13,986 nt of DNA, taken from positions 1 to 13,986 of the forward strand of contig PWFM01000070.1 of assembly GCA_003553895.1 (NCBI GenBank), read 5' to 3'. Source of the stretch: Syntrophomonadaceae bacterium. GTDB lineage: Bacteria > Bacillota > Dethiobacteria > DTU022. The translations under genes and the position numbers were made by a program. Numbering within the stretch: the first letter of the stretch is position 1; each line of letters opens with the position of its first letter. Below the pieces are notes generated by a model. It was not told the DNA's origin. It was given only the letters and a program-made list of their open reading frames with translations, and did not search any database. Positions 1 to 7,210 of this stretch are shown piece by piece.

Positions 1-851
1 ATGAACTTAAAGGTATTATCATCGACAACTTCTACCAGGAACAGGGCATCCTGGGTTCCGTTGAATACTTTTTCGTATTCTTGAAGGAGAGAAAAGTAAT
101 TTTGTTCGACTTCTTTGCGGGCTGTAATGTCCTCTAAAATACAATCAAAATAAAGGGGGTTTCCTTCCTCATCCCTGGTTAGCTGGGCAGTGTCCAGGCA
201 CCAGATCACCGTGCCGTCTTTTTTCCTCAGTTTGAGTTCAAGCGCGGCGTAGCCGTCGCTTTCAATGACCTGATCCGATGCTTTTTTCCGTTCTGCGGCA
301 TCATAGTAGAGATCGCTCATATTCAAGCCTTTTAATTCCTGCTCAGATTTAAAGCCGAAGATATCAAGGAAAGCCGGGTTGACCATTAAAAATTTTCCTT
401 CGCTTCCCGGCGTGACCCGGTAAACCCCGACGGGCAGGTTTTGCAGCAGGGTCCGGTATTTTTTTTCGCTTTCCTGCAGGGCTTTTTGCGCCTGTTTGTG
501 GTCGGTTATATCACGGCAAATGCAGATGTAGGCTTGTTGTCCGGTAAAAAAGGCGCCGGTTACACTGACTTCGACATCGAATTCCCGGCCCTCTTTACAC
601 CTGTAGGTGGTTTCAAGTTTTTTGCTTACAGCAGCAAGCTTGCTAAACAGGTGGCGAAGATCTTTTTCATCCATGTCCGCATGCCAGTCCCAGGCCCGGA
701 GATTATAAAGCTCTAATTCAGAATAGCCTAGCATATCAACAAAGCTTTGATTGGTTTCAATGACCCGTAAATCCTTATCGAGGATCACCACGCCATCACG
801 AATGCTGTTCATGAGGACATTGAAACTGTAGAGGTTGCTTTCCTGTGCCAT
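1..851 (-). CDS. Multi-PAS sensor protein, N-terminal part (runs off left edge)
   Basis: An open frame on the minus strand starts at ATG 851 and stays open to the window edge, giving about 283 residues without a stop. The start is preceded by GGGAG about 9 nt upstream. The translation holds two full PAS domains in tandem (about residues 10-125 and 128-250), each ending in the typical PAC segment (CICRDITDHKQAQKALQESE and ILEDITARKEVEQ), and the beginning of a third (from about residue 257, with NGTQDALFLVEV). No signal peptide or membrane segment is visible, so this part is probably cytoplasmic. The output domain lies outside the window. PAS arrays of this kind usually precede a histidine kinase, GGDEF/EAL or a sigma-54 activator domain, and the sequence here does not decide between them. 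The coding strand and domain type are secure; the final function is not. Confidence 0.88.
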   Translation of the reverse strand, partial: MAQESNLYSFNVLMNSIRDGVVILDKDLRVIETNQSFVDMLGYSELELYNLRAWDWHADMDEKDLRHLFSKLAAVSKKLETTYRCKEGREFDVEVSVTGAFFTGQQAYICICRDITDHKQAQKALQESEKKYRTLLQNLPVGVYRVTPGSEGKFLMVNPAFLDIFGFKSEQELKGLNMSDLYYDAAERKKASDQVIESDGYAALELKLRKKDGTVIWCLDTAQLTRDEEGNPLYFDCILEDITARKEVEQNYFSLLQEYEKVFNGTQDALFLVEVVDDNTFKF

Positions 852-915
852 GTGCTTTATCTCCCGGATTGAGCGATAACAAATCATTGTTCGTTAAATG
901 ATCTTTAAATCCTGC

Positions 916-1103
916 TTAAAAGAGGTGACTTATAGAGTAATCTAAAGCAGCTAATAACTGGTCGAGCTTTTCATAGGTAACGTCATGGGCGGTTTCATTG
1001 CGAAGCCGGGCAGAAGAACAGAGCTGAAAGGCCTGTCCCGGACCATGGAAGGGGCCTCCAGGTAATCGGCCAGTTTCTGCACCTTCCTCTTGTAAAGAAA
1101 CAT
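916..1103 (-). pseudogene. Frame-broken small gene remnant, possibly HEPN-type
   Basis: Two overlapping minus-strand frames together read like one small protein. One frame starts at ATG 1103 and begins MFLYKRKVQKLADYLEAPSM, then becomes protein-unlike and ends at TAG 951-953 (50 codons). The other frame has no start codon; its downstream half reads RLRNETAHDVTYEKLDQLL followed by AALDYSISHLF and stops at TAA 916-918. The charged, helix-like C-terminal half and the RNETAH segment (an R-x4-H pattern) resemble the end of HEPN-family proteins, which often partner nucleotidyltransferase antitoxins. A single frameshift near 1025-1040 would join the halves. The family call rests on one short motif and is tentative; that the region is a decayed or broken coding sequence is somewhat better supported than the family. 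Confidence 0.3.
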
Positions 1104-1223
1104 TGAATTAATTATTGGCTAAAAAGGTTTGTTCTCTCAAAAATCTTAGAAACCTCCCGCTTTGACATTTATTGAGCAAATAGTGGTTTTTATGTTAAGC
1201 TATCAGTGAAAAGATTGAGGCAA

Positions 1224-1286
1224 ATGAAAAAACATATGCAGGAAGTCGGAATGTCAATAGTGAAAAAAGTGGGAGGAAGGAGTTGA
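1224..1286 (+). CDS. Possible 20-residue leader peptide
   Basis: A short frame begins at ATG 1224 and ends at TGA 1284-1286, four nucleotides before the lipoprotein start at 1291. It encodes the basic peptide MKKHMQEVGMSIVKKVGGRS. GAGG at 1217-1220 could serve as a weak ribosome site. The strong ribosome site of the lipoprotein (1277-1282) lies inside the end of this frame, so if it is translated the two genes would be translationally coupled. Short frames like this also arise by chance, so confidence is low. Confidence 0.2.
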   Translation: MKKHMQEVGMSIVKKVGGRS

Positions 1287-1290
1287 AGTC

Positions 1291-2064
1291 ATGTACAGGA
1301 ATCTGCCGGTTATAAATATGAAAAATTTAAAACCATATTTTTTGTTTGCTGCAGTTCTTGTGATGGCCGTTTTTTTTGTAACCGGTTGTGCCGAAGATCA
1401 CCAGGTTGAACTGGCGGCAGATCCGGCGCAGGGTGGTAGTGTAGATGGAGCCGGAAACTACGAACACGAAACCCTGGTTGTCGTGCAGGCGGAACCGGCA
1501 GAAGGCTATGTTTTTACCGGCTGGAGCGAAGATGGAGAGATCGTAAACGAAGAAGAGATATACCAGTTCGAATTGGTGGAAGATAGAAACCTAACCGCTT
1601 TATTTGAAGAAAAGGTGACCTATATGGAAGTGGCTCTCTTTTTTGGCGACAGAGAAGCAATTGATACAGGTCAAACCGGAGAATATGGCTATGTAACACC
1701 GTTTTATATTGAACTATCCGATCCAAAAGACCCGGAGGTACTGCTGCAAAAGGTTATGGAGGAATTGATCAAGGGGCCGCCTGCGGAAGAAGATTTGGCG
1801 GCTGTAATCCATGAACAACTGGATATCCTGGCAATTACTGTTAACCCGGATGAAGGTGTGGCTGAAATTGAGGTGTGCGCAGAAATGTTTGGGGAACAGT
1901 GGCCGGGTGGCTCTTTGCCCGGAACTGTTTTCATGCAATCAGTGGTTCTGACCGCGACCCAGCTCCCTGAAGTAAACGAGGTTGTAGTTACAGTTGAAGG
2001 GGAGTTATGGGATGATAGCCACCGCGTTTGGGACAGCCCGCTGGGATCGGACGATGTGCTTTAA
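1291..2064 (+). CDS. Lipoprotein with InlB-like repeat and GerMN domain
   Basis: This 257-residue protein is a predicted membrane-anchored lipoprotein. Residues 12-32 form a hydrophobic signal segment after basic residues, ending in the lipobox VTGC with the lipidated cysteine at residue 33. Residues about 38-108 resemble the divergent InlB B-repeat (VELAADPAQGGSVDGAG, then GYVFTGWSEDGE and NLTALFEE). Residues about 112-245 look like a GerMN domain, with LLQKVMEELIKGP at the start and alternating strands after it. GerMN domains occur in the germination and sporulation protein GerM and in other Firmicute lipoproteins. The start at 1291 is preferred because AAGGAG (1277-1282) lies 8 nt upstream; the internal ATG at 1318 has no such site. 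The probable place of action is the outer face of the membrane, but the ligand and role are unknown. Confidence 0.85.
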   Translation: MYRNLPVINMKNLKPYFLFAAVLVMAVFFVTGCAEDHQVELAADPAQGGSVDGAGNYEHETLVVVQAEPAEGYVFTGWSEDGEIVNEEEIYQFELVEDRNLTALFEEKVTYMEVALFFGDREAIDTGQTGEYGYVTPFYIELSDPKDPEVLLQKVMEELIKGPPAEEDLAAVIHEQLDILAITVNPDEGVAEIEVCAEMFGEQWPGGSLPGTVFMQSVVLTATQLPEVNEVVVTVEGELWDDSHRVWDSPLGSDDVL

Positions 2065-2171
2065 GGATTCTCACTCTTATATAAAAAGCGCTTAAAATGA
2101 TCTTGGGGTTGTAATGTAAAACAGTTGAATCAGTAACAGTTTAGGAATTGAATAAACAGGAGGTGCAGGTT

Positions 2172-3074
2172 ATGATACATTTTGTGTCCAAGGAAGACCA
2201 CATCTTTAAATTTTCTCCAAAGGGGTCTCCTGCTTTGACGGTTAACCCGGGGACAAGTATCCGCCTGGAAACAATGGACTGTTTTTCTAACCAGATCCGG
2301 AAACCTGAAGACAGAATGGAAGAGGTGGACTGGGATAAAATCAACCCCGCTACAGGGCCGGTCTATATTACAGGAGCCCGCAAAGGGGACTCCCTGAAGG
2401 TAAAAGTGGAGGAGATCAAGATCGATGACCAGGCCGTCATGCTCACCGGCAAAGACCTGGGTGTGCTCGGCCATAAGCTGGAGGGACTCCACTCCAGGGT
2501 GCTGCCGATTAAAGAAGGCAAAGTGATCTTTGATCATAAAACCGCTTTTGAAGTCGCTCCGATGATCGGGGTTATTGGTGTGGCTCCGGAAGATAAAGAA
2601 ATTAACTGCGGAACTCCCGGTGTGCACGGCGGGAACATGGATACCAGCCTGATCAGGGAAAATGCCGTGGTCTACCTCCCGGTCTGGGTGGAAGGGGGCC
2701 TGCTTGCCGCGGGCGACCTGCACGCCGTGATGGGCGACGGGGAGGTCTGCGTGTCGGGAGCGGAAGTCGCAGGCGAAGTCCAGTTGAACGTGGCCCTGGT
2801 AAAGGATCTCGAACTGCCTACTCCCCTGGTGGAAAATGAACAGCTCCTGGCCGTCATTTATTCCGACGAAAGCTTAGATGAAGCCGTCGCCGGTTCTGTT
2901 GAAATAATGGAGGAACTGATCGGCGCGAGGACGGGTCTGTCGACCGCCGATATTGTCATGATTCTCAGCGCCGGGGGGCGGGTCAGCATATCACAGGTGG
3001 TCGATCCTTTAAAAACCGCCCGCTGTGAAATCCCCAAATGGATCCTGGACAATTACGGCTTCAGCCTCTATTAG
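2172..3074 (+). CDS. Acetamidase/formamidase family protein
   Basis: The 300-residue product belongs to the FmdA/AmdA family of metal-dependent amidases that hydrolyse short amides such as formamide or acetamide to the acid and ammonia. The family pattern is clear along the whole length: GDSLKVKVEEIKI (72-84), the CGTPGVHGGNMD segment (146-157) and GDLHAVMGDGE (181-191), which carry the conserved His, Asp and Glu residues. The length matches the compact thermophile and Clostridia members of the family. No signal peptide is present, so it is probably cytoplasmic. The start is taken at ATG 2172 because AGGAGG (2158-2163) lies 8 nt upstream; a TTG at 2148 is in frame but would place this ribosome site inside the gene. 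No transporter or regulator for amides is adjacent. The exact substrate cannot be read from sequence. Confidence 0.9.
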   Translation: MIHFVSKEDHIFKFSPKGSPALTVNPGTSIRLETMDCFSNQIRKPEDRMEEVDWDKINPATGPVYITGARKGDSLKVKVEEIKIDDQAVMLTGKDLGVLGHKLEGLHSRVLPIKEGKVIFDHKTAFEVAPMIGVIGVAPEDKEINCGTPGVHGGNMDTSLIRENAVVYLPVWVEGGLLAAGDLHAVMGDGEVCVSGAEVAGEVQLNVALVKDLELPTPLVENEQLLAVIYSDESLDEAVAGSVEIMEELIGARTGLSTADIVMILSAGGRVSISQVVDPLKTARCEIPKWILDNYGFSLY

Positions 3075-3081
3075 TGCCAGC

Positions 3082-3303
3082 GGTGCCAGGGGGACGGGGT
3101 TGTTGACAACAATTGAAGTAGAGCCTATTTATGAGACAGGCCATCAGCGCCAGGCCGCTTGACCTCATTAAATAGAGGAGCAGATCTGAGGGCAACGAAA
3201 CTTTTAACAAGCCCTTTATCGATAATCTTCCAATGCTGAAGTGATTATGGCGAAAACGCCGGCAATACTGTAAAGTTGTCAACAACCCCGTCCCCCTGAC
3301 ACC
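3082..3303. mobile_element. MITE-like element with 29-bp terminal inverted repeats
   Basis: The ends 3082-3110 and 3275-3303 are inverted copies matching at 28 of 29 positions, enclosing about 164 bp with no convincing gene. Each end carries a G-rich core (GGGGGACGGGGTTGTTGACA and its complement). This size and layout fit a non-autonomous miniature element, or a REP-like repeat of the kind mobilised by Y1 (RAYT) transposases; no transposase is in the window. It sits between the convergent ends of the amidase gene and the transporter operon. Transcription from either side would give an RNA whose ends can pair, so it may also act as a terminator. No clear target-site duplication was found. Confidence 0.55.
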
Positions 3304-3337
3304 CCTGACACCCCTGAACAACCCCGTCCCCCTGGCA
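3281..3337. repeat. Direct repeat at the right end of the inverted-repeat element
   Basis: The 21-nt segment 3281-3301 recurs at 3317-3337 with one mismatch (36-nt period). Between them the 9-nt unit CTGACACCC is repeated in tandem (3296-3304, 3305-3313) and continues as a degenerate third copy. The second copy ends 4 bp before the stop codon of the split transporter gene. This looks like a duplicated or nested repeat terminus. Confidence 0.65.
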
Positions 3338-3340
3338 TTT

Positions 3341-3757
3341 TTAGAGCGAGGGGTGTTTTTCCTTGAGGCGGGCATAAAGGTAGGTGCCGAAAATCATGCC
3401 GAAGAAGGTAAAGAAGCTGTATATTTTTCCTTCCCCCAGCTGGGCCAGGACGGTTCCGGGGCAGGCCCCGGATAAGCCCCAGCCGATACCAAAAAGCCCG
3501 GCCCCCAGCAAGCTCCAGGGCCCAAGTTTTTTTTCGCTGATTTTAAGGGTTTCTCCGCTTCTAACCGGACGCTGTGACCTTTTTAAGACCTGCATGCCGA
3601 TAGCCCCCACGATTATAGCGATGCCAATGACCCCGACCAGGGTATAATCTTCACCGATAAACATGCCCATAATCAGATCAAAGTCGGAGGCGCCGACCCG
3701 GCTCAGGACGAATCCGAATAATATTCCAAATCCTAAAAACCCCACATTTTTGTTCAT
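3341..3757 (-). CDS. YeeE/YedE-type thiosulfate transporter, second half
   Basis: This 138-residue membrane protein has the YeeE/YedE (Sulf_transp) pattern of the C-terminal half of a thiosulfate transporter, which moves thiosulfate or a related sulfur compound across the cytoplasmic membrane. Hydrophobic segments lie at about residues 5-20, 38-57, 80-98 and 110-128. The hallmark cysteine is in GLSGACPGT (Cys99), matching the conserved cysteine motif of the second half of the family. The start ATG 3757 has GGGAGGAG about 8 nt upstream. Its first base is also the last base of the preceding gene's TAA (TAATG overlap), so the two halves are translationally coupled and probably form one transporter. 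A longer in-frame extension to 3970 is rejected because it overlaps the upstream half and encodes shadow sequence. Confidence 0.88.
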   Translation of the reverse strand: MNKNVGFLGFGILFGFVLSRVGASDFDLIMGMFIGEDYTLVGVIGIAIIVGAIGMQVLKRSQRPVRSGETLKISEKKLGPWSLLGAGLFGIGWGLSGACPGTVLAQLGEGKIYSFFTFFGMIFGTYLYARLKEKHPSL

Positions 3758-4287
3758 TACCAGGCTCCTCCCATCAGCGTGATCCGGATCAGGTTGGCGG
3801 AAATAATCCCGCCAAGTAAAAACAGGATTGTGGCGAGGATACTTGACACATGAAGGTTGCTGATGCCGTGGATGCTGTGACCTGAAGTGCAGCCGCCGGC
3901 AATGCGGGCTCCAAGCCCCAGCAAAAGGCCGCCTGCAAAAAAGTAAACAGCGCCGGCTAAAGGAGGCCAAGCTATAATGGCGGTAAAGCGGCCCATTTCG
4001 GAGGTAAAACCAGGGCTGCCCGATAGGGTGGAGGAAATAAAGCCGCCCAGGATAATACCGCCGATGAAGTAAACCCGCCAGCTCCAGGTTTCTTTGAATT
4101 TTGTATTAAGCCATTGAAGGCGCCCTGTCGGGAAGAATATTTTTACCAGGTTCCCGTAACCGGTTGAAACGCCTAAAGCTGTATTATAGAAGTAGTAGAG
4201 TAAAGGCACAAGCAGTCCGATGGCAATGCCCCCGGCCCAAAAGGGCCAGGGGTCGATAAAGATAGCCTGCAGCATTGTCGCAATCAC
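3757..4287 (-). CDS. YeeE/YedE-type thiosulfate transporter, first half
   Basis: This 176-residue membrane protein corresponds to the N-terminal half of YeeE/YedE-type sulfur transporters. It has hydrophobic segments near residues 15-33, 72-88, 103-126 and 146-168, and the family's cysteine motif in IAGGCTSGHSIHG (Cys133). In the single-chain family such cysteines line the route of thiosulfate through the membrane; by analogy this subunit supplies one and its partner the other. The start is GTG 4287, which overlaps the TGA of the upstream persulfide dioxygenase gene as GTGA. A second possible start is ATG 4275, four codons inside. The 3' end overlaps the partner gene by one base. The tight overlaps show co-translation with the persulfide dioxygenase, supporting a role in thiosulfate or sulfane-sulfur traffic. 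Direction of transport is not deducible. Confidence 0.88.
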   Translation of the reverse strand: MIATMLQAIFIDPWPFWAGGIAIGLLVPLLYYFYNTALGVSTGYGNLVKIFFPTGRLQWLNTKFKETWSWRVYFIGGIILGGFISSTLSGSPGFTSEMGRFTAIIAWPPLAGAVYFFAGGLLLGLGARIAGGCTSGHSIHGISNLHVSSILATILFLLGGIISANLIRITLMGGAW

Positions 4288-5669
4288 TGTTCTTCACCAC
4301 CCGGCTGCATCGGGTAGCCGGCAGCAGACCAGGCAGTGGTCCCTCCGAAAACGTTAAAGACCCGCCGGAAATTTCTTTGTTTGAGCAGGCTGGCTGCTGT
4401 CATAGAACGGTTGCCGGTGTTGCAAAAAACAATAATCGGCTTTTCGGGATCCCATTCAGTATAGCGGTGCCGTATATCCGGGGTGGGAACGTTAATAGTT
4501 TCTTTAATGTGCGCTTCTTCAAATTCGCTTAAAGCCCTGGTGTCGAGGGCCAGAACCTTATAATTATCGATCAGATCTCGTAGTTTGTGAACAGACATTG
4601 TTTCGATATTGTCTAAAGGCAAGCCCCTGTTAATCCAGCTTTCGATGAATCCCTCCAGGTAGCCGGCAATGTTGTCCAGGCCCACCAGGTAAAAAGAGTT
4701 TTTAATAGCGGCAAGGTTGTCGTTGTGATCCATCACCAGGATCAGTTTGTCTTCCGGGGGCACTATCCAGCCGGCAAATGTCGGCAAGTTGCTGTATTTG
4801 CTGATACTGAAGGATCCGGGAATATGGGCGGAGGCAAATGATTGGTAATTGCGGACATCGACAATTGAATACCCTTCTTTTTCAATAAGTTCTGCAATAT
4901 CATCCGGGCCAAGGGGGTCGGTTTTCATTGTGTCCCGGAGCAAAACCGGACCCTGCCGGTTTATTTCAGTGCAGCGGGCAAAGTGATCCGGAGCAGCGGG
5001 CATACCGGTAAGAAGGTCTTCTTTAAAAGCGTCTAAATCATCATGTTGAAGGGCATAATTTTGTTTTCGCTCTATGCCGATGGTGCTCCACAGCTTGGCT
5101 GAAAGGGCCCGTCCGCAGAGGGAGCCCATACCATGGGCCGGATAGACTTCGACATGATCTGGCAGTTCTTTGATCCTTTTTATGCTGTTAAACAGTTTCT
5201 CGGCCAGTTCTTCTTCCCGGTTGGGGAACAGGTCGGGCCGGCCGACATCGCCAACCAGCAAGGTGTCTCCGGTGAAGACCATCACCGGCTCATTACCTCT
5301 CTCCAGGTCGGTGACGACGGTAACGGTGCAGTCCGGGGTGTGGCCCGGGGTTTCGAGCATCTTGAAACGCAGGTTTTCAATAGTGAATTCTTCTTCGTCT
5401 TCGAGAGCATGGTGGGGAAAGGTGCAGTTCCCGACCTTGGGCGCATATATCTGCGCGCCGGTTTTAGCCGCCAGCTCCATGTGCCCGGAAACAAAATCGG
5501 CATGAAGGTGGGTCTCAAGAACTGCAGCGATTTCCATGTTGAATTCTTCGGCCTTTTCCAGGTATGGTTCAATGTTGCGGACCGGATCGACGACTACGCA
5601 CTTCTTTCCGCTTCCGATAACGTATGAGCACTGAGCGACGCCCGGGGTGTAAATTTGGGCAAAATGCAT
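4284..5669 (-). CDS. CstB-like persulfide dioxygenase / rhodanese fusion
   Basis: The 461-residue protein has the three-part layout of CstB-type enzymes: an N-terminal metallo-beta-lactamase-fold persulfide dioxygenase (about 1-240), a rhodanese-like domain without a catalytic cysteine (about 250-350), and a C-terminal active rhodanese (about 358-455). The metallo domain shows THLHAD (His54, His56, Asp58), ETPGHTPDC (His110), FTGDTLLVGDVGRPD (Asp135) and PAHG (His179). In ETHE1 relatives, the equivalents of His54, His110 and Asp135 bind Fe(II). The last domain has CNTGNRS with catalytic Cys416. Known members oxidise low-molecular-weight persulfides and, with the rhodanese, yield thiosulfate. 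The start ATG 5669 has GGAGGAG about 7 nt upstream; an in-frame ATG at 5690 precedes that site and is less likely. It overlaps the following transporter gene by 4 nt. The product, thiosulfate, matches that neighbour's expected cargo. Confidence 0.93.
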   Translation of the reverse strand: MHFAQIYTPGVAQCSYVIGSGKKCVVVDPVRNIEPYLEKAEEFNMEIAAVLETHLHADFVSGHMELAAKTGAQIYAPKVGNCTFPHHALEDEEEFTIENLRFKMLETPGHTPDCTVTVVTDLERGNEPVMVFTGDTLLVGDVGRPDLFPNREEELAEKLFNSIKRIKELPDHVEVYPAHGMGSLCGRALSAKLWSTIGIERKQNYALQHDDLDAFKEDLLTGMPAAPDHFARCTEINRQGPVLLRDTMKTDPLGPDDIAELIEKEGYSIVDVRNYQSFASAHIPGSFSISKYSNLPTFAGWIVPPEDKLILVMDHNDNLAAIKNSFYLVGLDNIAGYLEGFIESWINRGLPLDNIETMSVHKLRDLIDNYKVLALDTRALSEFEEAHIKETINVPTPDIRHRYTEWDPEKPIIVFCNTGNRSMTAASLLKQRNFRRVFNVFGGTTAWSAAGYPMQPGGEEQ

Positions 5670-5772
5670 AAGTTTCTCCTCCTTCTTCATTCATATTAAT
5701 ATTGGCCATACTGTTCTCTAATTCATTTTTCATAGCACACTATTTTCTATAACTGCAGCCGGTAAGATTGCC

Positions 5773-7155
5773 TTACCGCCAGACCACGGAAATTACCGCC
5801 GCTGCAGTAAGAATGCACATTATCGTTAAAACCAGGCCAAAACGCATAAATGATGAGATGGGAAAAGGCGCTTTGCTCATAACCATCAGGGCGGCCTGGT
5901 GAGTGGGGATCAGCAAGGTCAGGTTTGAACCTGCTGCCGTGGCCATCAGGGCTGCTGCTGTCCCCAGGCTGTTGCCCGCAGCGATGCCCACAGCCAGAGG
6001 GGCCATAAATACTGCTGCCGCTGAATTGTTAATGGCGTTGGAGAGGATTGAAGCCACCACAATCAGCATCAATATCAACCAGAAAGGGGCAAGTCCTTCT
6101 GTTAGGCCGGCCAGGGCCGACGACAGCATTTCAAGGGCCCCGGTGTGTTCCAGGGTTTCGCCGATGCCGAGCATGGAGCCAAGAAAAAAAACAATCTTCA
6201 GGTCGATATTTTTATAAGCGGCATTCGGTTTCAACACTCCGCTGAGCATCATGAGCAGGGCTGCGCTGCCGAAACCGAAAGCAGGATGCAAAACACCGAA
6301 GCTGACGGTAATAACCGCTGCCAAAAGAATGAGCAGCGTAACCTGCTTTTGACGGGTTGAAAAGGGCGCTAAAAAAAATTTTTCATCGAGGCCATCCTTT
6401 TCTTCGCCGTCTGCAGTTGGGTCTTCTGTCCTTAGATCGCTATCACGGTAATCTTGTTTTCCGACCGGTCCGGCTTCGGATTGTTCAACCGGCATTTTCT
6501 TTGCGGCGCGCCTGTCATCGCCTTCAGGGCTGCTGCCGGCGCCGGGAACTATACCGCATGATCTGCATAAAAACCACATGAAAAAGGCCATGCCCAGCAT
6601 AGCCAGGCCGTGTGGAGCATAATCAAACATTCTAAACGACTGCCCGGTTGCTGAAAACAGGTGGGTAGCGATGATGATATTGGGAGCGCTTCCAACCAGG
6701 GTCATTGTTCCCCCCAGTATTGAGGCCATGGCCAGGGGCAGGCCGAAGGTGCCCGGATCAACTCCGGCCCTCCGGGCCATTCTAACCGAAGTAGGAAGCA
6801 TGAGCCCCACTGCTCCCACATTATTCATAAACGCAGAAAGAATTGAACCGGTTGCCGCAATGCTCAAAGTCTGGCCGCGCAGGCTTTGCACCCGCCGGGC
6901 CACGGCCTGGCCCAGTCCCCGCAGGATACCCGATTCAACTATGCCCTGGCTGACCAGGAATACCGAAACGATTGTAGCCAGGGCGGGATGGCCGAAGCCG
7001 GAAAAAATGACATCCGGCGGCGCTGTGCCGGAAAGACCCAAAACAAGCAAGCCGGACAGGGCCACCAGGTCGATCCGAAATCTTCCGGATGCCACCAGGA
7101 CCAGGACAAAGAACAGTACGGTCCAGGCTACTAATTTTTCTATCCCAAATGACAA
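5773..7155 (-). CDS. SLC13/DASS-family permease
   Basis: This 460-residue polytopic membrane protein belongs to the SLC13/DASS (ion transporter superfamily) group, whose members carry sulfate, phosphate, dicarboxylates or related anions, usually with sodium. Two inverted-repeat signatures are visible: SAFMNNVGAVGLMLP (107-121) with GGTMTLVGSAPNIII (148-162), and SNAINNSAAAVFMAP with AAGSNLTLLIPTH in the second half. A hydrophilic loop of about 65 residues (about 204-270), rich in acidic and basic residues, splits the two halves. The RCK/TrkA-C domains found in many longer members are absent. It is the first gene of the minus-strand sulfur operon, 103 bp before the persulfide dioxygenase, so a sulfur oxyanion is a plausible cargo (inference). 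The only canonical in-frame start is TTG 7155, which abuts AAGGAG with no spacer, so the true start is uncertain. Confidence 0.85.
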   Translation of the reverse strand: MSFGIEKLVAWTVLFFVLVLVASGRFRIDLVALSGLLVLGLSGTAPPDVIFSGFGHPALATIVSVFLVSQGIVESGILRGLGQAVARRVQSLRGQTLSIAATGSILSAFMNNVGAVGLMLPTSVRMARRAGVDPGTFGLPLAMASILGGTMTLVGSAPNIIIATHLFSATGQSFRMFDYAPHGLAMLGMAFFMWFLCRSCGIVPGAGSSPEGDDRRAAKKMPVEQSEAGPVGKQDYRDSDLRTEDPTADGEEKDGLDEKFFLAPFSTRQKQVTLLILLAAVITVSFGVLHPAFGFGSAALLMMLSGVLKPNAAYKNIDLKIVFFLGSMLGIGETLEHTGALEMLSSALAGLTEGLAPFWLILMLIVVASILSNAINNSAAAVFMAPLAVGIAAGNSLGTAAALMATAAGSNLTLLIPTHQAALMVMSKAPFPISSFMRFGLVLTIMCILTAAAVISVVWR

Positions 7156-7176
7156 CTCCTTATCTGAGACCTGATC

Positions 7177-7205
7177 CTAATATTATCAATATTATTATAT
7201 ATCAA
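7177..7205 (-). promoter_or_regulatory. Candidate sigma-A promoter of the sulfur operon
   Basis: On the minus strand TTGATA (7200-7205) is followed after 17 bp by TATTAG (7177-7182), in a very AT-rich stretch just downstream of the preceding gene's terminator and about 22 bp before the permease start. A TAATAT three bases closer is an alternative -10 with a short spacer. The position is good; the -10 match is only fair. Confidence 0.35.
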
Positions 7206-7210
7206 GATTA

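Larger units (their letters stand above)
852..1290. other. Intergenic spacer with gene remnant
   Basis: This 439-bp stretch separates the divergent PAS sensor and lipoprotein genes. It contains the frame-broken remnant described separately (916-1103, minus), a short inverted repeat (ATCATT at 883-888 against AATGAT at 897-902) just upstream of the PAS gene, and a possible 20-codon leader ORF before the lipoprotein. A TTGACA at 1162-1167 has no convincing -10 at 16-18 bp spacing, so no promoter is called there. Confidence 0.6.

Noticed and set aside
441..716. 91-codon plus-strand ORF
   Set aside because: It is antisense to the PAS sensor gene, which has clear domain patterns on the other strand.
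3341..3970. Longer 209-residue version of the second YeeE half
   Set aside because: The extra N-terminal residues overlap the first half in another frame, look like shadow sequence, and ATG 3757 has a proper ribosome site and overlap with the upstream stop.
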